DNA from: Clostridium_AT stratigraminis
Lineage (GTDB): Bacteria > Bacillota > Clostridia > Clostridiales > Clostridiaceae
Direction of reading: 5' to 3'
Length of the DNA: 64,000 bases
Assembly: GCF_045310675.1 (NCBI RefSeq)
Contig: NZ_JBJHZZ010000001.1
Span: forward strand, 186,001-250,000
Shown here: in pieces, positions 7,677 to 16,366 of the stretch
Layout of the letters: the number at the start of each line of letters is the position of its first letter
Position numbering within the stretch: the stretch's first letter is position 1
Notes under the pieces: generated by a model
Database searches by the model: none
What the model saw: the letters and a program-made list of their open reading frames with translations, nothing else
What the model was told of the DNA's origin: nothing
Translations under genes and position numbers: made by a program

Positions 7677-9089
7677 ATGAGTAGAACAATAACAGTAAAT
7701 CCTTTAACACGAATAAGCGGTTTTATGGAGATAGAGGTGAAGATTGAAAAAAACAAAGTAGTTGATGCCAAAAGCAGCGGGCTATTATTTCGAGGTTTTG
7801 AAAAAATGCTTATTGGCAGATCACCTTTTGATGCTATTTACTTTACTGAGAGAATATGCGGAATTTGTTCAACGGCTCACTCAGTTACTTCTACACTTGC
7901 GTTAGAAGATGCACTAGAAGTTCATCCCAAGGAAAATGACAAGCTGCTGAGAGATATTATTCATGGCTGGGAGTTTATTCAAAATCATTTAAGACACTTC
8001 TATCTTTTTACTTTGCCGGATTTTGTGGTCACTCCAGAACTTGAACCGGTATCTTCTGCGGGAGGATATGACCTAAGGCTTCCTAAAGCTTTAAACAAGA
8101 AAATATCAGAGGATTACTTGGAGGCAATAAGGTTCAGCAGGCTAGCGCATGAAGGCTTGGCAGTACTTGGAGGAAAGGCCCCACATAATCATGGGATTTT
8201 TGTTGGAGGGGTAACAGAAGGTTTAGATGCTTCTAGGCTTATTCTTTTAAAGTATTTAGTTTCTGAAATTAAAGCCTTTATAAACAATAGAATGTTGGAA
8301 GATGTCAATATTATTGCCCATTATTATAAGGACTATTTTAAGATGGGCCGCGGATTTGGAAACCTGATGAGTTATGGAGTGTTTAACACTTACAGAGAAA
8401 AGGAAATAAGCTACGTAAAGCCTGCAGTTTTGATTAATGGACAGATAAGCCCATTTGAGCAGACAAAAATAACGGAAAATATATATAATTCATGGTATAT
8501 AGGGGAAACACTTCAAGATAATCTATTTGGCAGCTTTACAGAAGATAATATGGACAAAGCTCAGGCTTACAGCTTTGTAAAAGCACCACGCTATGAAGGG
8601 CATCCTATGGAAGTAGGTCCTCTTGCAAGAATGATTTTAAGCGGCAACTATGAAAATAAGATATCTATGATGGATAGAACCATAGCTAGAGTTTTGGAGA
8701 CCAAAAGGGTTATAGAAACAATTGGAGGTTTACTTGAAAGGGTCAGTTTTGAAGCTGTAGGACAAAGGCAATACGAGATTCCAGAAAGTTCGAAAGGCAG
8801 CGGACTTATGGATACAACTAGAGGGGCACTGGGACATTGGGTGTCTATTGAAAACAAGCTAATAAATCATTACAACATTATTACACCTAGTGTCTGGAAC
8901 TGTTCCCCAACAGATTCAAAAGGAGTAAGAGGAGTGATAGAACAGGCCCTTATAGGCACTGAGATTCAAAACCCAGAGCAGCCTGTTGAAATAGGAAGAA
9001 TTGTAAGATCCTATGACCCATGTATATCCTGCGCTACACATATTGTCAGTGATAGATTTAAACCAATGGAGCTAACAATATGTCCATAA
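7677..9089 (+). CDS. [NiFe] hydrogenase large (catalytic) subunit
   Basis: A 470-residue protein with the full set of nickel ligands: RICGICSTAH near the N-terminus (C61, C64) and DPCISCATH near the C-terminus (C449, C452). His455 is followed by a 15-residue tail ending in TICP, the piece that the maturation endopeptidase is expected to remove once Ni is inserted. Conserved TRISG (11-15) and GHPMEVGPLAR blocks are also present. It heterodimerises with the upstream small subunit to oxidise or evolve H2. The stop codon overlaps the start of the maturation protease gene. Accessory hyp genes are not in the window. Confidence 0.95.
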   Translation: MSRTITVNPLTRISGFMEIEVKIEKNKVVDAKSSGLLFRGFEKMLIGRSPFDAIYFTERICGICSTAHSVTSTLALEDALEVHPKENDKLLRDIIHGWEFIQNHLRHFYLFTLPDFVVTPELEPVSSAGGYDLRLPKALNKKISEDYLEAIRFSRLAHEGLAVLGGKAPHNHGIFVGGVTEGLDASRLILLKYLVSEIKAFINNRMLEDVNIIAHYYKDYFKMGRGFGNLMSYGVFNTYREKEISYVKPAVLINGQISPFEQTKITENIYNSWYIGETLQDNLFGSFTEDNMDKAQAYSFVKAPRYEGHPMEVGPLARMILSGNYENKISMMDRTIARVLETKRVIETIGGLLERVSFEAVGQRQYEIPESSKGSGLMDTTRGALGHWVSIENKLINHYNIITPSVWNCSPTDSKGVRGVIEQALIGTEIQNPEQPVEIGRIVRSYDPCISCATHIVSDRFKPMELTICP

Positions 9090-9568
9090 AGATTGTTGCA
9101 ATAGGAAATAAGCTTATGGGTGATGATGGAGCTGCTATTCATATAATTGAATGGCTTGGTAGAAGCTTTGAGGAAGGTGGTATTGAAGTTATTATTGGGG
9201 AGACAGACTTTGAGTATTGTCTTAGCAAAATCGAAGAAGATGACTATATAATCATAATTGATGCAACCTGGTTTGGAATTGAACCAGGAACTGTAACAGT
9301 TAATAGCTTAAAGAATATTTATAGGTTAAATGGTAATCAAAGTCTATTCTCACAACATGGATATAGCTTTATAAAAGCTCTTGGAAGTAATTATAAAGCT
9401 ATTGATGGAATAATAGTGGGTATAGAAGGCAAAAGCTTTGATTTTACCTTGTCACTTAGCAGCAGTATTGAGGCTTCTTTTGATAATATATGCAGTAAAG
9501 TTCAGGAAACAATATGGAAGAGGGTTAATAACTTAAATAATAATACCATTAGCTATAATGTTAATTAA
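9080..9568 (+). CDS. hydrogenase maturation endopeptidase (HyaD/HycI/HoxM family)
   Basis: A 162-residue protein whose N-terminus IVAIGNKLMGDDGAAI is the GNxLxGDDG signature of the C-terminal processing proteases of [NiFe] hydrogenases; the acidic residue there, a central Asp (IIIIDATWFG) and His in SQHGYSF are the expected nickel-sensing ligands. It overlaps the large-subunit gene by 10 bases, which implies translational coupling, and its substrate is very probably the DPCISCATH-tail of that subunit. Length is typical for the family. Confidence 0.9.
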   Translation: MSIKIVAIGNKLMGDDGAAIHIIEWLGRSFEEGGIEVIIGETDFEYCLSKIEEDDYIIIIDATWFGIEPGTVTVNSLKNIYRLNGNQSLFSQHGYSFIKALGSNYKAIDGIIVGIEGKSFDFTLSLSSSIEASFDNICSKVQETIWKRVNNLNNNTISYNVN

Positions 9569-9809
9569 TTATGACTTCCCAGAACTAAGAAAACATAATG
9601 AAGATGCAGATAAGAAAATGACATGCTTTAAAGAATTTTTGAAAGGATTGGAAGAAGGTGTTACTGAAAAGAAGATTCTTAGCATTCTTTCTCCATTGGT
9701 GCCAGATCATATGTATAGAGAAGAATGTTACTACCTGACTATACTTTCAATGGTTGCAAACACAAAAAACCCAGAATGTGATCCGACAAAGCCTAGAGTG
9801 CAAACTTAA
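9558..9809 (+). CDS. short DUF2935-like (hemerythrin-like) protein
   Basis: An 83-residue protein whose start overlaps the end of the protease gene. The block LSILSPLVPDHMYREECYYL matches the second half of DUF2935, a hemerythrin-like helical domain in which His and Glu residues bind a di-iron centre. Full DUF2935 proteins contain two such domains and are about three times longer, so this is either a one-domain form or a truncated copy. Overlap with the hydrogenase operon suggests cotranscription; a metal- or oxygen-linked role is only inference. Confidence 0.6.
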   Translation: MLINYDFPELRKHNEDADKKMTCFKEFLKGLEEGVTEKKILSILSPLVPDHMYREECYYLTILSMVANTKNPECDPTKPRVQT

Positions 9810-9832
9810 AGAGTGGCATAAACCACTCTTAT
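9809..9832. terminator. hairpin terminator between convergent genes
   Basis: The stem AAGAGTGG/CCACTCTT closes a 6-base loop and is followed by TATTTATTT. It ends the hydrogenase operon, and the A-rich opposite side can end the convergent amidohydrolase gene. Confidence 0.75.
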
Positions 9833-11014
9833 TTATTTAGTTATGTACTCAGTTAGATTTTTATTAGTATAGATTATTTTACCGTTAATTATTGTCATAA
9901 GTACTTTAGACATAATATTAAGTGGATCGCCATTATAAATAACGATATCGGCATCAAAGCCTTCCTTTAGGCTTCCAAGTTTATCGCCACAATCTAGCAT
10001 TTCTGCTGGATTTGAAGTTATAAATCTTAAAGCATCAGCTTTGCTGAGACCCTCTGAAACTGCCAGAGCTGCGATAGCTCTAAATTGATCTATTGAATTA
10101 TAAGGGTGGTCAGTGATTAGGGCCATTCTCACACCAGCTTCACAAAGTTCCAGTGAAGAGGCATAATTCCTTAACTTCAGTTCCATTTTTATCCTTGGAG
10201 TTAACATTGGACCAAAGGCCACAGAAACTCCTTTTTCACGGATGTAGTCTTTAATAAGGTGAGCTTCCGTTCCATGTTCAATGATTAATTTATTGATGTT
10301 AAATTCTTCAGCAATTCGTATAGCAGTTACAATATCATCTGCCCTGTGTGCATGTGCTCGAAGTATTATATCACCCTTTAGTACAGGCACAATAGCTTCA
10401 AGCCCGGCATCTCTATGATCAATTTTTCCATTATCCTTCTGAATCATGTAATCCTGAGCTCTTAGAAAATATTCTCTAATAAGAGCCGCAATACCCATTC
10501 TAGTTACTGGGCATTTTCCATTTTTTCCATATATGTAGAGAGGATCCTCACCAAAGGCTATTTTTAATCCAGATGGGCTTTTTACTACCATATTATCAAT
10601 AATATTTCCATAGGTCTTCATAACTAAATTTAGACCACCGATTGGATTGTTACTACCAGGACCTGTCATTAAGGTTGTTACGCCGGCTTTTACCGCATCT
10701 TTAAAGGCAACATCTAAAGGATTAACACCATCAATAGCTCTAAGATTTGGTGTAACCGGATTTGAAGTTTCATTATTATCATAACCAAGCGTACCAGTAC
10801 ATTCTTCTAAAATTCCAATATGAGTGTGACAATCAACTAAACCAGGAAGCACATAGTTTTCTTTAGCATTTATTATTTTAAGATTTTCATTATCAAAGGT
10901 AATATTATCCTTTACAGCTTTGATTTTAGTGCCATCTATTAAAACATCTTTTTTTATATAATTTTTAGTTTTAAAATCAAATACAAGACCATTTTTTATT
11001 ATTATATAATTCAT
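9833..11014 (-). CDS. amidohydrolase family protein (imidazolonepropionase-like)
   Basis: A 393-residue cytosolic metal-dependent hydrolase. The amidohydrolase pattern is complete: N-terminal small beta domain, PGLVDCHTHIG (metal His63 and His65), RAHAHRADD, IIEHGTEAH and the catalytic Asp in ALITDHP, followed by the C-terminal GSLKEGFDADIVI segment that closes the fold. The closest named group by feel is the imidazolonepropionase-like or dihydroorotase-like amidohydrolases annotated in clostridia; the substrate is not evident. No operon partner is visible. A GGAG-type site lies upstream of the ATG. Confidence 0.85.
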   Translation of the reverse strand: MNYIIIKNGLVFDFKTKNYIKKDVLIDGTKIKAVKDNITFDNENLKIINAKENYVLPGLVDCHTHIGILEECTGTLGYDNNETSNPVTPNLRAIDGVNPLDVAFKDAVKAGVTTLMTGPGSNNPIGGLNLVMKTYGNIIDNMVVKSPSGLKIAFGEDPLYIYGKNGKCPVTRMGIAALIREYFLRAQDYMIQKDNGKIDHRDAGLEAIVPVLKGDIILRAHAHRADDIVTAIRIAEEFNINKLIIEHGTEAHLIKDYIREKGVSVAFGPMLTPRIKMELKLRNYASSLELCEAGVRMALITDHPYNSIDQFRAIAALAVSEGLSKADALRFITSNPAEMLDCGDKLGSLKEGFDADIVIYNGDPLNIMSKVLMTIINGKIIYTNKNLTEYITK

Positions 11015-11261
11015 ACAATACTCCTGTATGCTTTTAAGATAATATAAGCATCATTAGCAATTAAACTTTTTTATCATAATAAGTATTTTTTCAAACATTA
11101 GATAATTTATTCTAAAATTCAAAAATAAGTATGAAGTACCATACCATAAGTAATTTAGGTTATCTCTACAGATGCTGGTACATGCAATTTATTAGAACCA
11201 CTATAATTATGCTATAATAATGTTGTTATGTAGAAAGATGAGTAAGTAAGGGGAACTGTAA

Positions 11262-11933
11262 ATGTATAAAATTCTTATAGTAGAAGATGATTTACTAATT
11301 GCAAAAACAGTGAAAAATTACATAAAGTCCTGGGGATATGAGGCAGAGTGTATAACTGATTTTAAAGATGTGCTTACTGACTTTGTTTCCTATAATCCGC
11401 AGCTTGTTCTTTTAGACATTACCTTACCTTATTTCAATGGATATCACTGGTGCAGTGAGATTCGAAAGGTTTCCAAGGTCCCAATTATTTTTATTTCATC
11501 TGCCTCAGACAACATGAATATAGTTATGGCTATGAATATGGGCGGAGACGATTTTATAGCAAAACCTTTTGATCTGAATGTGCTAACAGCAAAGGTGCAA
11601 GCTTTACTGCGCCGTACTTATGATTTCACTGGACAGACTAGCTTGCTTGAGCATAAAGGAGCAATACTTAATACAAGCGACTCTACATTAAACTATAATG
11701 GCTGTAAAATTGAGCTATCAAAGAATGAAAATAAGATAATGCAGATTCTTATGGAAAATAAAAGTAAAGCTGTGTCTAGAGATACTATTATGACAAAACT
11801 TTGGGAAACTGATAGTTATATAGATGACAATACCTTAACAGTTAATATAACAAGACTGCGTAAAAAGCTGCAGGAGGCAGGATTATTAGATTTTATTAAA
11901 ACTAAAAAAGGTATAGGATATCTGGTGGAGTAA
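11262..11933 (+). CDS. OmpR-family response regulator, BceR-like
   Basis: A 223-residue regulator with an N-terminal receiver domain (acidic pocket E8/D9, phosphoacceptor D52 in LLDITLP, switch residues and K101 in AKPFD) and a C-terminal winged-helix domain ending in TKKGIGYLVE. The next gene, one base away, encodes its kinase, so the two form an operon. The sequence style is that of BceR-type regulators, which in Firmicutes answer cell-wall antibiotics and control ABC transporters. The likely target transporter is the pair at 18.2-20.9 kb. Confidence 0.9.
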   Translation: MYKILIVEDDLLIAKTVKNYIKSWGYEAECITDFKDVLTDFVSYNPQLVLLDITLPYFNGYHWCSEIRKVSKVPIIFISSASDNMNIVMAMNMGGDDFIAKPFDLNVLTAKVQALLRRTYDFTGQTSLLEHKGAILNTSDSTLNYNGCKIELSKNENKIMQILMENKSKAVSRDTIMTKLWETDSYIDDNTLTVNITRLRKKLQEAGLLDFIKTKKGIGYLVE

Positions 11934-11934
11934 T

Positions 11935-12948
11935 ATGAAAAAAACAGATGTTTTTAATTTTATAAATTCTTATTTTATAATTCACCTTAAAGAGATCATT
12001 CTTCTTGCTGTATTCTGTTTTATCTTCGCTCTTGTGTTTTCACTATACAATCTCCCTTTAGAACCGGTGATTTACGCCATAGTGCTCTGCGCAAACCTAT
12101 TGATTATTTTCCTTATTGTAGATTTTTCAAAACTATATAAAAGACATAAATTGCTTCAGAATTTAAAAAGCAGTGCTGCCTTAAATTTTGATAGTCTTCC
12201 AGAGCCTAAAGATATAACTGAAAGAGATTACTATGATTTGTTTGCTGCTGTATATAAGGAAAAGCTCCAAATTTCCTATAACGCAGAGGTAAGTCGAAGC
12301 AATTTAATAGATTATTATACTTTATGGGTTCATCAAATTAAGACGCCTATTTCAGCAATGCATTTAATCCTTCAGTCAGAGGAAAGTGAGCTAAGCTCAG
12401 AACTTTCCATGGAGCTTTTTAAGATAGAACAATATGTAGAATTTGTACTGCAGTATTTAAGGCTTGAGAGTATGTCTTCCGATCTTGTGTTAAAAAAGTA
12501 CAGCCTAGATGATATAGTAAAACAGGCAGTGCGAAAATATGCAAGAATGTTTATAAGAAAGAAAATTAAGCTTAATTTTAAAGAACTAGACTGCATGGTG
12601 CTAACGGATGAAAAGTGGCTTGAATTTGTTATTGAACAGCTTCTATCAAATGCACTAAAGTATACTAAAGAGGGAACTATTTCAATCTACATGGATAGTC
12701 TTTCTGAAAAAACACTTGTTATTGAAGACACAGGTATTGGCATAAGGGAAGAAGACCTTACCCGTATATTTGAAAGAGGGTTTACAGGGTTTAACGGACG
12801 ATGGGATAAAAAGTCTACAGGCCTTGGATTGTACATGTGCAAGCAAATTTTAGGCAAGCTTTCTCACAGTATTATAATAGAATCAAAGCTTGATGTAGGC
12901 ACGAGGATAATGATTAATTTGGAAACAATTAAGGTAGATGTAGAATAA
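11935..12948 (+). CDS. intramembrane-sensing histidine kinase, BceS-like
   Basis: A 337-residue kinase with two membrane helices at about 20-37 and 45-63 and almost no extracellular loop, as in intramembrane-sensing kinases of the BceS group. The H-box LWVHQIKTPISAMHL holds the phosphorylated H133; the N-box QLLSNALKYT, G1 box EDTGIGI and G2 box STGLGLYMCK form the ATP lid. Kinases of this type do not sense antibiotics themselves but are driven by the partner ABC transporter. Here that transporter is not adjacent but about 5 kb downstream. Confidence 0.9.
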   Translation: MKKTDVFNFINSYFIIHLKEIILLAVFCFIFALVFSLYNLPLEPVIYAIVLCANLLIIFLIVDFSKLYKRHKLLQNLKSSAALNFDSLPEPKDITERDYYDLFAAVYKEKLQISYNAEVSRSNLIDYYTLWVHQIKTPISAMHLILQSEESELSSELSMELFKIEQYVEFVLQYLRLESMSSDLVLKKYSLDDIVKQAVRKYARMFIRKKIKLNFKELDCMVLTDEKWLEFVIEQLLSNALKYTKEGTISIYMDSLSEKTLVIEDTGIGIREEDLTRIFERGFTGFNGRWDKKSTGLGLYMCKQILGKLSHSIIIESKLDVGTRIMINLETIKVDVE

Positions 12949-13190
12949 TTTGCTCGATAGTCATTGCAATAAAAGCTTTGAAAATTGAATAAGCGGTGAA
13001 AAATAGTATGAAAATTTTCTGTGCTCTATTAGTTATAAAATGATATAATTAGGAGCAATTCAAACAGAATAACAAATTGTTGTACACAACATTCTTTAAA
13101 GTATTAACAGAGTTTTTAAATACTTTCATTATGGTGTATGATAAAATATTAATAATATAAGAAGAATTTAATTATGATGGAGTTGATTGT

Positions 13191-13799
13191 GTGAATAGTA
13201 AAGTTTTAACTTTGGCTGTTTTTGTATGTGTAATAACATTTTTAGGCGGTACATTCGCTTATAGTTATATTGGGAAAAAGACTATAGTAAGTAAATCGTC
13301 AGAAACAGCAGATAAGGTTAATAGTAGTGAAAATAAAAAACAGCCATCACAGTTAGAGAATAATAAGGAGTTAAAGCACTATTTTTTTATAAAAGAAAAT
13401 AGTATGAATGCTATCAAGTTAATAGGCATACAAGGAAAGTTTGGGCTAACTGAACCTCGTAAACAAGACAACTTTGTTTATACAACACTTTATTTGTGGG
13501 GAAATGATAAAGATGTTCTGAATAAACAGCTTAAAATTGTTGCTTTAAATAGTAGTGGAAATCATATAGAAATTCCAAATTTATATAAAATAACAAAAGA
13601 TGGTCATGGAGATGTTGTTGAAAAAAATACTCTTTCAACAGCGAGAGAAAATTTAAATATGAGATTACCAAGTGATGGATTATGGAATTTAAATATATAT
13701 CTTGATGATGTTTTATTAGGAAATGCTGTAATAGATATTAATGATACAGGAAATAATCCTACAACCCCTGTCCCACTACAAAAAAGTTTGGGATTGTAG
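13191..13799 (+). CDS. membrane-anchored extracytoplasmic protein, unknown
   Basis: Starts at a GTG behind ATGGAGTTG. Residues 5-27 are a signal or anchor helix, followed by a Ser/Lys/Asn linker and about 130 residues of beta-rich sequence ending in a Pro/Thr-rich tail. No catalytic motif or known domain was recognised. It follows the histidine kinase gene by about 240 bases and ends at a terminator, so it is likely its own transcription unit. Confidence 0.55.
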   Translation: MNSKVLTLAVFVCVITFLGGTFAYSYIGKKTIVSKSSETADKVNSSENKKQPSQLENNKELKHYFFIKENSMNAIKLIGIQGKFGLTEPRKQDNFVYTTLYLWGNDKDVLNKQLKIVALNSSGNHIEIPNLYKITKDGHGDVVEKNTLSTARENLNMRLPSDGLWNLNIYLDDVLLGNAVIDINDTGNNPTTPVPLQKSLGL

Positions 13800-13868
13800 T
13801 GACTTTTATTATAACACAATCTTCTTACTTAACGTCACAACAATAACAAACGTATAATTATTTTGAAC

Positions 13869-13905
13869 ACCGCATTATTCATGGTTGAATTTTGCGGTAT
13901 TTTTA
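13869..13905 (+). terminator. rho-independent terminator
   Basis: ACCGCA and TGCGGT pair around an 18-base loop and are followed by ATTTTTATG. It lies about 70 bases after the preceding gene. Confidence 0.6.
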
Positions 13906-13939
13906 TGTGGTAATTCAAGTATTAGACTAAGAAAGAATA

Positions 13940-14062
13940 TCATTTTTTATAGGGACTGCAAAGAATATAGACACCAACAACAATAATTATTAGCCCTATA
14001 AATGTAGATATGCTAACAACAAGGTCGTTATAATTACCCAAGAAATCAACTATATTATCCAT
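13940..14062 (-). CDS. 40-residue single-helix membrane peptide
   Basis: On the minus strand GAGAGGAAATAATT precedes an ATG that opens 40 codons. The product is MDNIVDFLGNYNDL followed by a hydrophobic helix (VVSISTFIGLIIIVVGVYIL) and the tail CSPYKK. The negative-outside, helix, positive-inside layout and the clear ribosome binding site support a real small membrane protein. It is too short for routine gene calling. No function is known to me. Confidence 0.5.
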   Translation of the reverse strand: MDNIVDFLGNYNDLVVSISTFIGLIIIVVGVYILCSPYKK

Positions 14063-14339
14063 AATTATTTCCTCTCTTATAAATGTTGATTATGTTTATT
14101 ATTTCAAAAGATATATTTTGTATGTATATAAGCACTTTGGGATATAGTTTTAATTTTATATTCTCATATAAAAATCGCTTAATAATGAAGGTGATTAGTT
14201 GGATAAGAAAGTATATATTGAAGAGAATGTAAAAATATATAAAGCATGCGGTATGTTATTTTTAGGATGTTAGTATATTTAATAATTTTAGGGAAAGATA
14301 ACTTTGCACAATAATTTTTAAATATACTAGGAGGAGTTT

Positions 14340-14846
14340 ATGAAGAAATATTTAAGTTGTTTTTTAATTGCATGTACCGTAATAGCAGTCCAGGTATTCT
14401 CTGAAAGTAATGTGAGTGCTAAATCTATTGTCGATATTTCTACTACCGCGATAAGCAATGCGGAGCGAAATCAAGAATTCCCTATTCCGAAGCTTGTAAG
14501 TCTTGAACAGATTTCGCCAAATCAAATTCAAATTAGTTATGATAGAGATGTAGACTTAAAACTAGGAACAAAGGCAACTAACTACTGGATTCAAGATACA
14601 ATGAATTTTACTCCTAAAGGCATAGCCACACTTGGTAAAAATGAAAAAGCAAATGCAAATAATTCGCTTACTGATAATTTAGTTAAAATAAACCCAGTAA
14701 ATGGCTTAAGAAATACTTTTATATTAACTTTTAGCAAAAATATCCCAAGCGGGAAAGAGTATAAGTTAATAATTTGTTATGTGACGGTTCAAGGAGCTCC
14801 TCCATACAGCGGAGATAATGGATCAGCTACATTTGTTGGTAAATAG
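14340..14846 (+). CDS. secreted protein, possible Ig-like fold
   Basis: A 168-residue protein with a signal peptide (MKKYLSCFLIACTVIAVQVF, cleavage probably near VSA/KS) and a mature part of about 140 residues. IPKLVSLEQISPNQIQISYD reads like the start of a bacterial Ig-like (SbsA or Big-type) strand order, and a later FILTFSKNIPSGKEYKL fits such a repeat. AGGAGG lies 5 bases before the ATG. It is probably exported to the cell surface or medium; function is unknown. Confidence 0.6.
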   Translation: MKKYLSCFLIACTVIAVQVFSESNVSAKSIVDISTTAISNAERNQEFPIPKLVSLEQISPNQIQISYDRDVDLKLGTKATNYWIQDTMNFTPKGIATLGKNEKANANNSLTDNLVKINPVNGLRNTFILTFSKNIPSGKEYKLIICYVTVQGAPPYSGDNGSATFVGK

Positions 14847-14938
14847 AACATACTCTATTAATGGATCCCTCAGCAATTCATAAATTTATTTTTAATTGAA
14901 TAACCTAATAATAGTTAATTATTTATTGGAGGTTATAA

Positions 14939-15751
14939 ATGGGGTACTATGTAAAAGTAGAACCTAATGTAAAAGTTTATGTTGAGGATCTTAACCCTAA
15001 GAGTACAAAGACAATTTTATTTCTACACGGTTGGCCTGGAAGTCATAAGCTATTTGAATATCAATTCAATCAGCTTCCAAAGATGGGATATAGATGCATA
15101 GGAATAGACACAAGAGGATTTGGAAATTCAGATAAGCCTTGGAATGGTTACGGATACGATAGATTATCAGATGATGTTCGGTGTGTGGTAGAAGCGCTTT
15201 CATTACATGACTTTACACTGGCAGGGCATTCAACAGGGGGAGCAATTGCTCTTCGATATATGGGACGACATAAAGGACACGGAGTATCTAAGCTTGTTCT
15301 TATTGATGCAGCAGCTCCTAGCCTTATAAAGCGTCAGGATTTTCCATATGGTTTAGAAAAAGAAGTTGTAATCAAAATTATTCAGGGAACATATACTGAT
15401 CGTCCTAAAATGCTGAAAGATTTTGGCGACACATTTTTCTTTCAGTATATTACTGAACCATTTTCTGATTGGTTTTTTCAATTGGGATTACAGGCGGCAG
15501 GGTGGGCAACTGCTGCTATTGCAAATACTTGGATAAATGAAGTACTGTTTTCTGATTTAGAAACTATAAATGTTCCAACTTTAATTATTCATGGCATCCA
15601 TGATAAAGTTGTTCCATTTTCACTTGGTGAAATACAAAATAAAAGTATCAAGAACTCAAAGCTTATACCATTTGAATTTAGTGGTCACGCAACATTCTAT
15701 GATCAACAAGATAAATTCAATGAGGAATTAATGAAGTTTATTGAAGAATAA
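14939..15751 (+). CDS. alpha/beta hydrolase
   Basis: A 270-residue alpha/beta hydrolase with a complete triad: HGWPGS oxyanion loop (30-35), nucleophile elbow AGHSTGGA (Ser98), Asp222 in HGIHDKVVP and His250 in SGHATFYD. The cap region (about 130-205) is helical. The HGWPGS and RGFGNSDKP blocks are common to epoxide hydrolase, haloperoxidase and lactonase-like members, so the substrate stays open. TTGGAGG lies 6 bases before the ATG. A terminator follows directly. It is not closely similar to the hydrolase at the start of the window. Confidence 0.9.
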   Translation: MGYYVKVEPNVKVYVEDLNPKSTKTILFLHGWPGSHKLFEYQFNQLPKMGYRCIGIDTRGFGNSDKPWNGYGYDRLSDDVRCVVEALSLHDFTLAGHSTGGAIALRYMGRHKGHGVSKLVLIDAAAPSLIKRQDFPYGLEKEVVIKIIQGTYTDRPKMLKDFGDTFFFQYITEPFSDWFFQLGLQAAGWATAAIANTWINEVLFSDLETINVPTLIIHGIHDKVVPFSLGEIQNKSIKNSKLIPFEFSGHATFYDQQDKFNEELMKFIEE

Positions 15752-15763
15752 AGCTAGAAATAT

Positions 15764-15806
15764 AAATACTGTATTTACCAGAAATGGATTTTACAGTATT
15801 TTTATT
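15764..15806 (+). terminator. rho-independent terminator
   Basis: AAATACTGTA pairs with TACAGTATTT around an 18-base loop and is followed by a T-rich run. Confidence 0.7.
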
Positions 15807-15924
15807 TTTAAAATTAAGGAGCTGATAAAGTTAAATGTATATGGCAACCTGTAAAGATTATAGGAATAAAATAAGTTCAGACCAAAGAAAGAAAAGAGGC
15901 TGCCTAAAAACAGCAAATAAAAAA

Positions 15925-15988
15925 CTAACAAGAGTTTATTTACTAAAAAAGGGGGATCTACAACACTCATTATTCAAACTCTTGTTAG
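15925..15988. repeat. 13-bp perfect inverted repeat with 38-base spacer
   Basis: CTAACAAGAGTTT at 15925 pairs perfectly with AAACTCTTGTTAG at 15976. The spacer contains AAAAAAGGGGG. It sits in the 377-base stretch (15752-16128) that otherwise holds only the preceding terminator and no convincing gene. It may be a leader structure for the Cys/Arg-rich peptide gene or the trace of a small mobile sequence. Confidence 0.4.
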
Positions 15989-16128
15989 TGGAGTGAAACT
16001 TTGGAACACAATACCATTTTATGATTAAAACTTAAATATGTTACGCATTAAAAATATAGATTTTGTAACCAAACTAATAACTTCTTTATAGTATAAATTA
16101 GGACAAGCTAAAAAGGAGGTGATGATTT

Positions 16129-16296
16129 TTGAGGTGTAGAATTGAAAGTGACAGATTTTTAGATGATGACTTTTCTGATAGTTTTATTTCTGACAGATGT
16201 TGCTTTCATAGATGTTGCTGCTGTTGTTGTGTAAGATGCTGCTGTATAAGATGCCGTAGAAGAAGACGCCGTAGAAGAACAAGTTGTTGGTGGTAA
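16129..16296 (+). CDS. Cys/Arg-rich 55-residue peptide
   Basis: A TTG codon 8 bases behind AAAAAGGAGGTGATG, a near-perfect anti-16S sequence, opens 55 codons. The first 22 residues are acidic (MRCRIESDRFLDDDFSDSF). From residue 23 on, Cys and Arg dominate: six consecutive Cys (29-34), three more at 37-39, eight consecutive Arg (43-50) and the end TSCWW. In total I count 14 Cys and 15 Arg. A terminator follows 36 bases later, so this is a compact single-gene unit. The composition recalls spore-coat or protamine-like peptides and metal-binding peptides, but I know of no exact family. Starts at GTG 16119 or ATG 16122 run into a stop and are excluded. Confidence 0.6.
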   Translation: MRCRIESDRFLDDDFSDSFISDRCCFHRCCCCCCVRCCCIRCRRRRRRRRTSCWW

Positions 16297-16331
16297 TATA
16301 AGTAAGTTACTTTTGTTTTAAGTTCCCTTTT

Positions 16332-16366
16332 AGCTGTAGAAACTTTTGAAGCCTACAGCTATTTAT
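16332..16366 (+). terminator. rho-independent terminator
   Basis: AGCTGTAG pairs with CTACAGCT around a 13-base loop and is followed by ATTTATTAT. It closes the Cys/Arg-rich peptide unit. Confidence 0.75.

Noticed and set aside
14199..14273. A 24-codon frame starting MDKKVYIEENVKIY behind GAAGGTG
   Set aside because: Possibly a real micro-peptide or a truncated gene start, but 24 codons without any further support are too little to list as a gene.
15835..15996. A 53-codon frame with Lys/Leu-rich product after the alpha/beta hydrolase
   Set aside because: It reads straight through the 13-bp inverted repeat, its ribosome binding site is too far upstream (about 16 bases), and the product has no protein-like motif.
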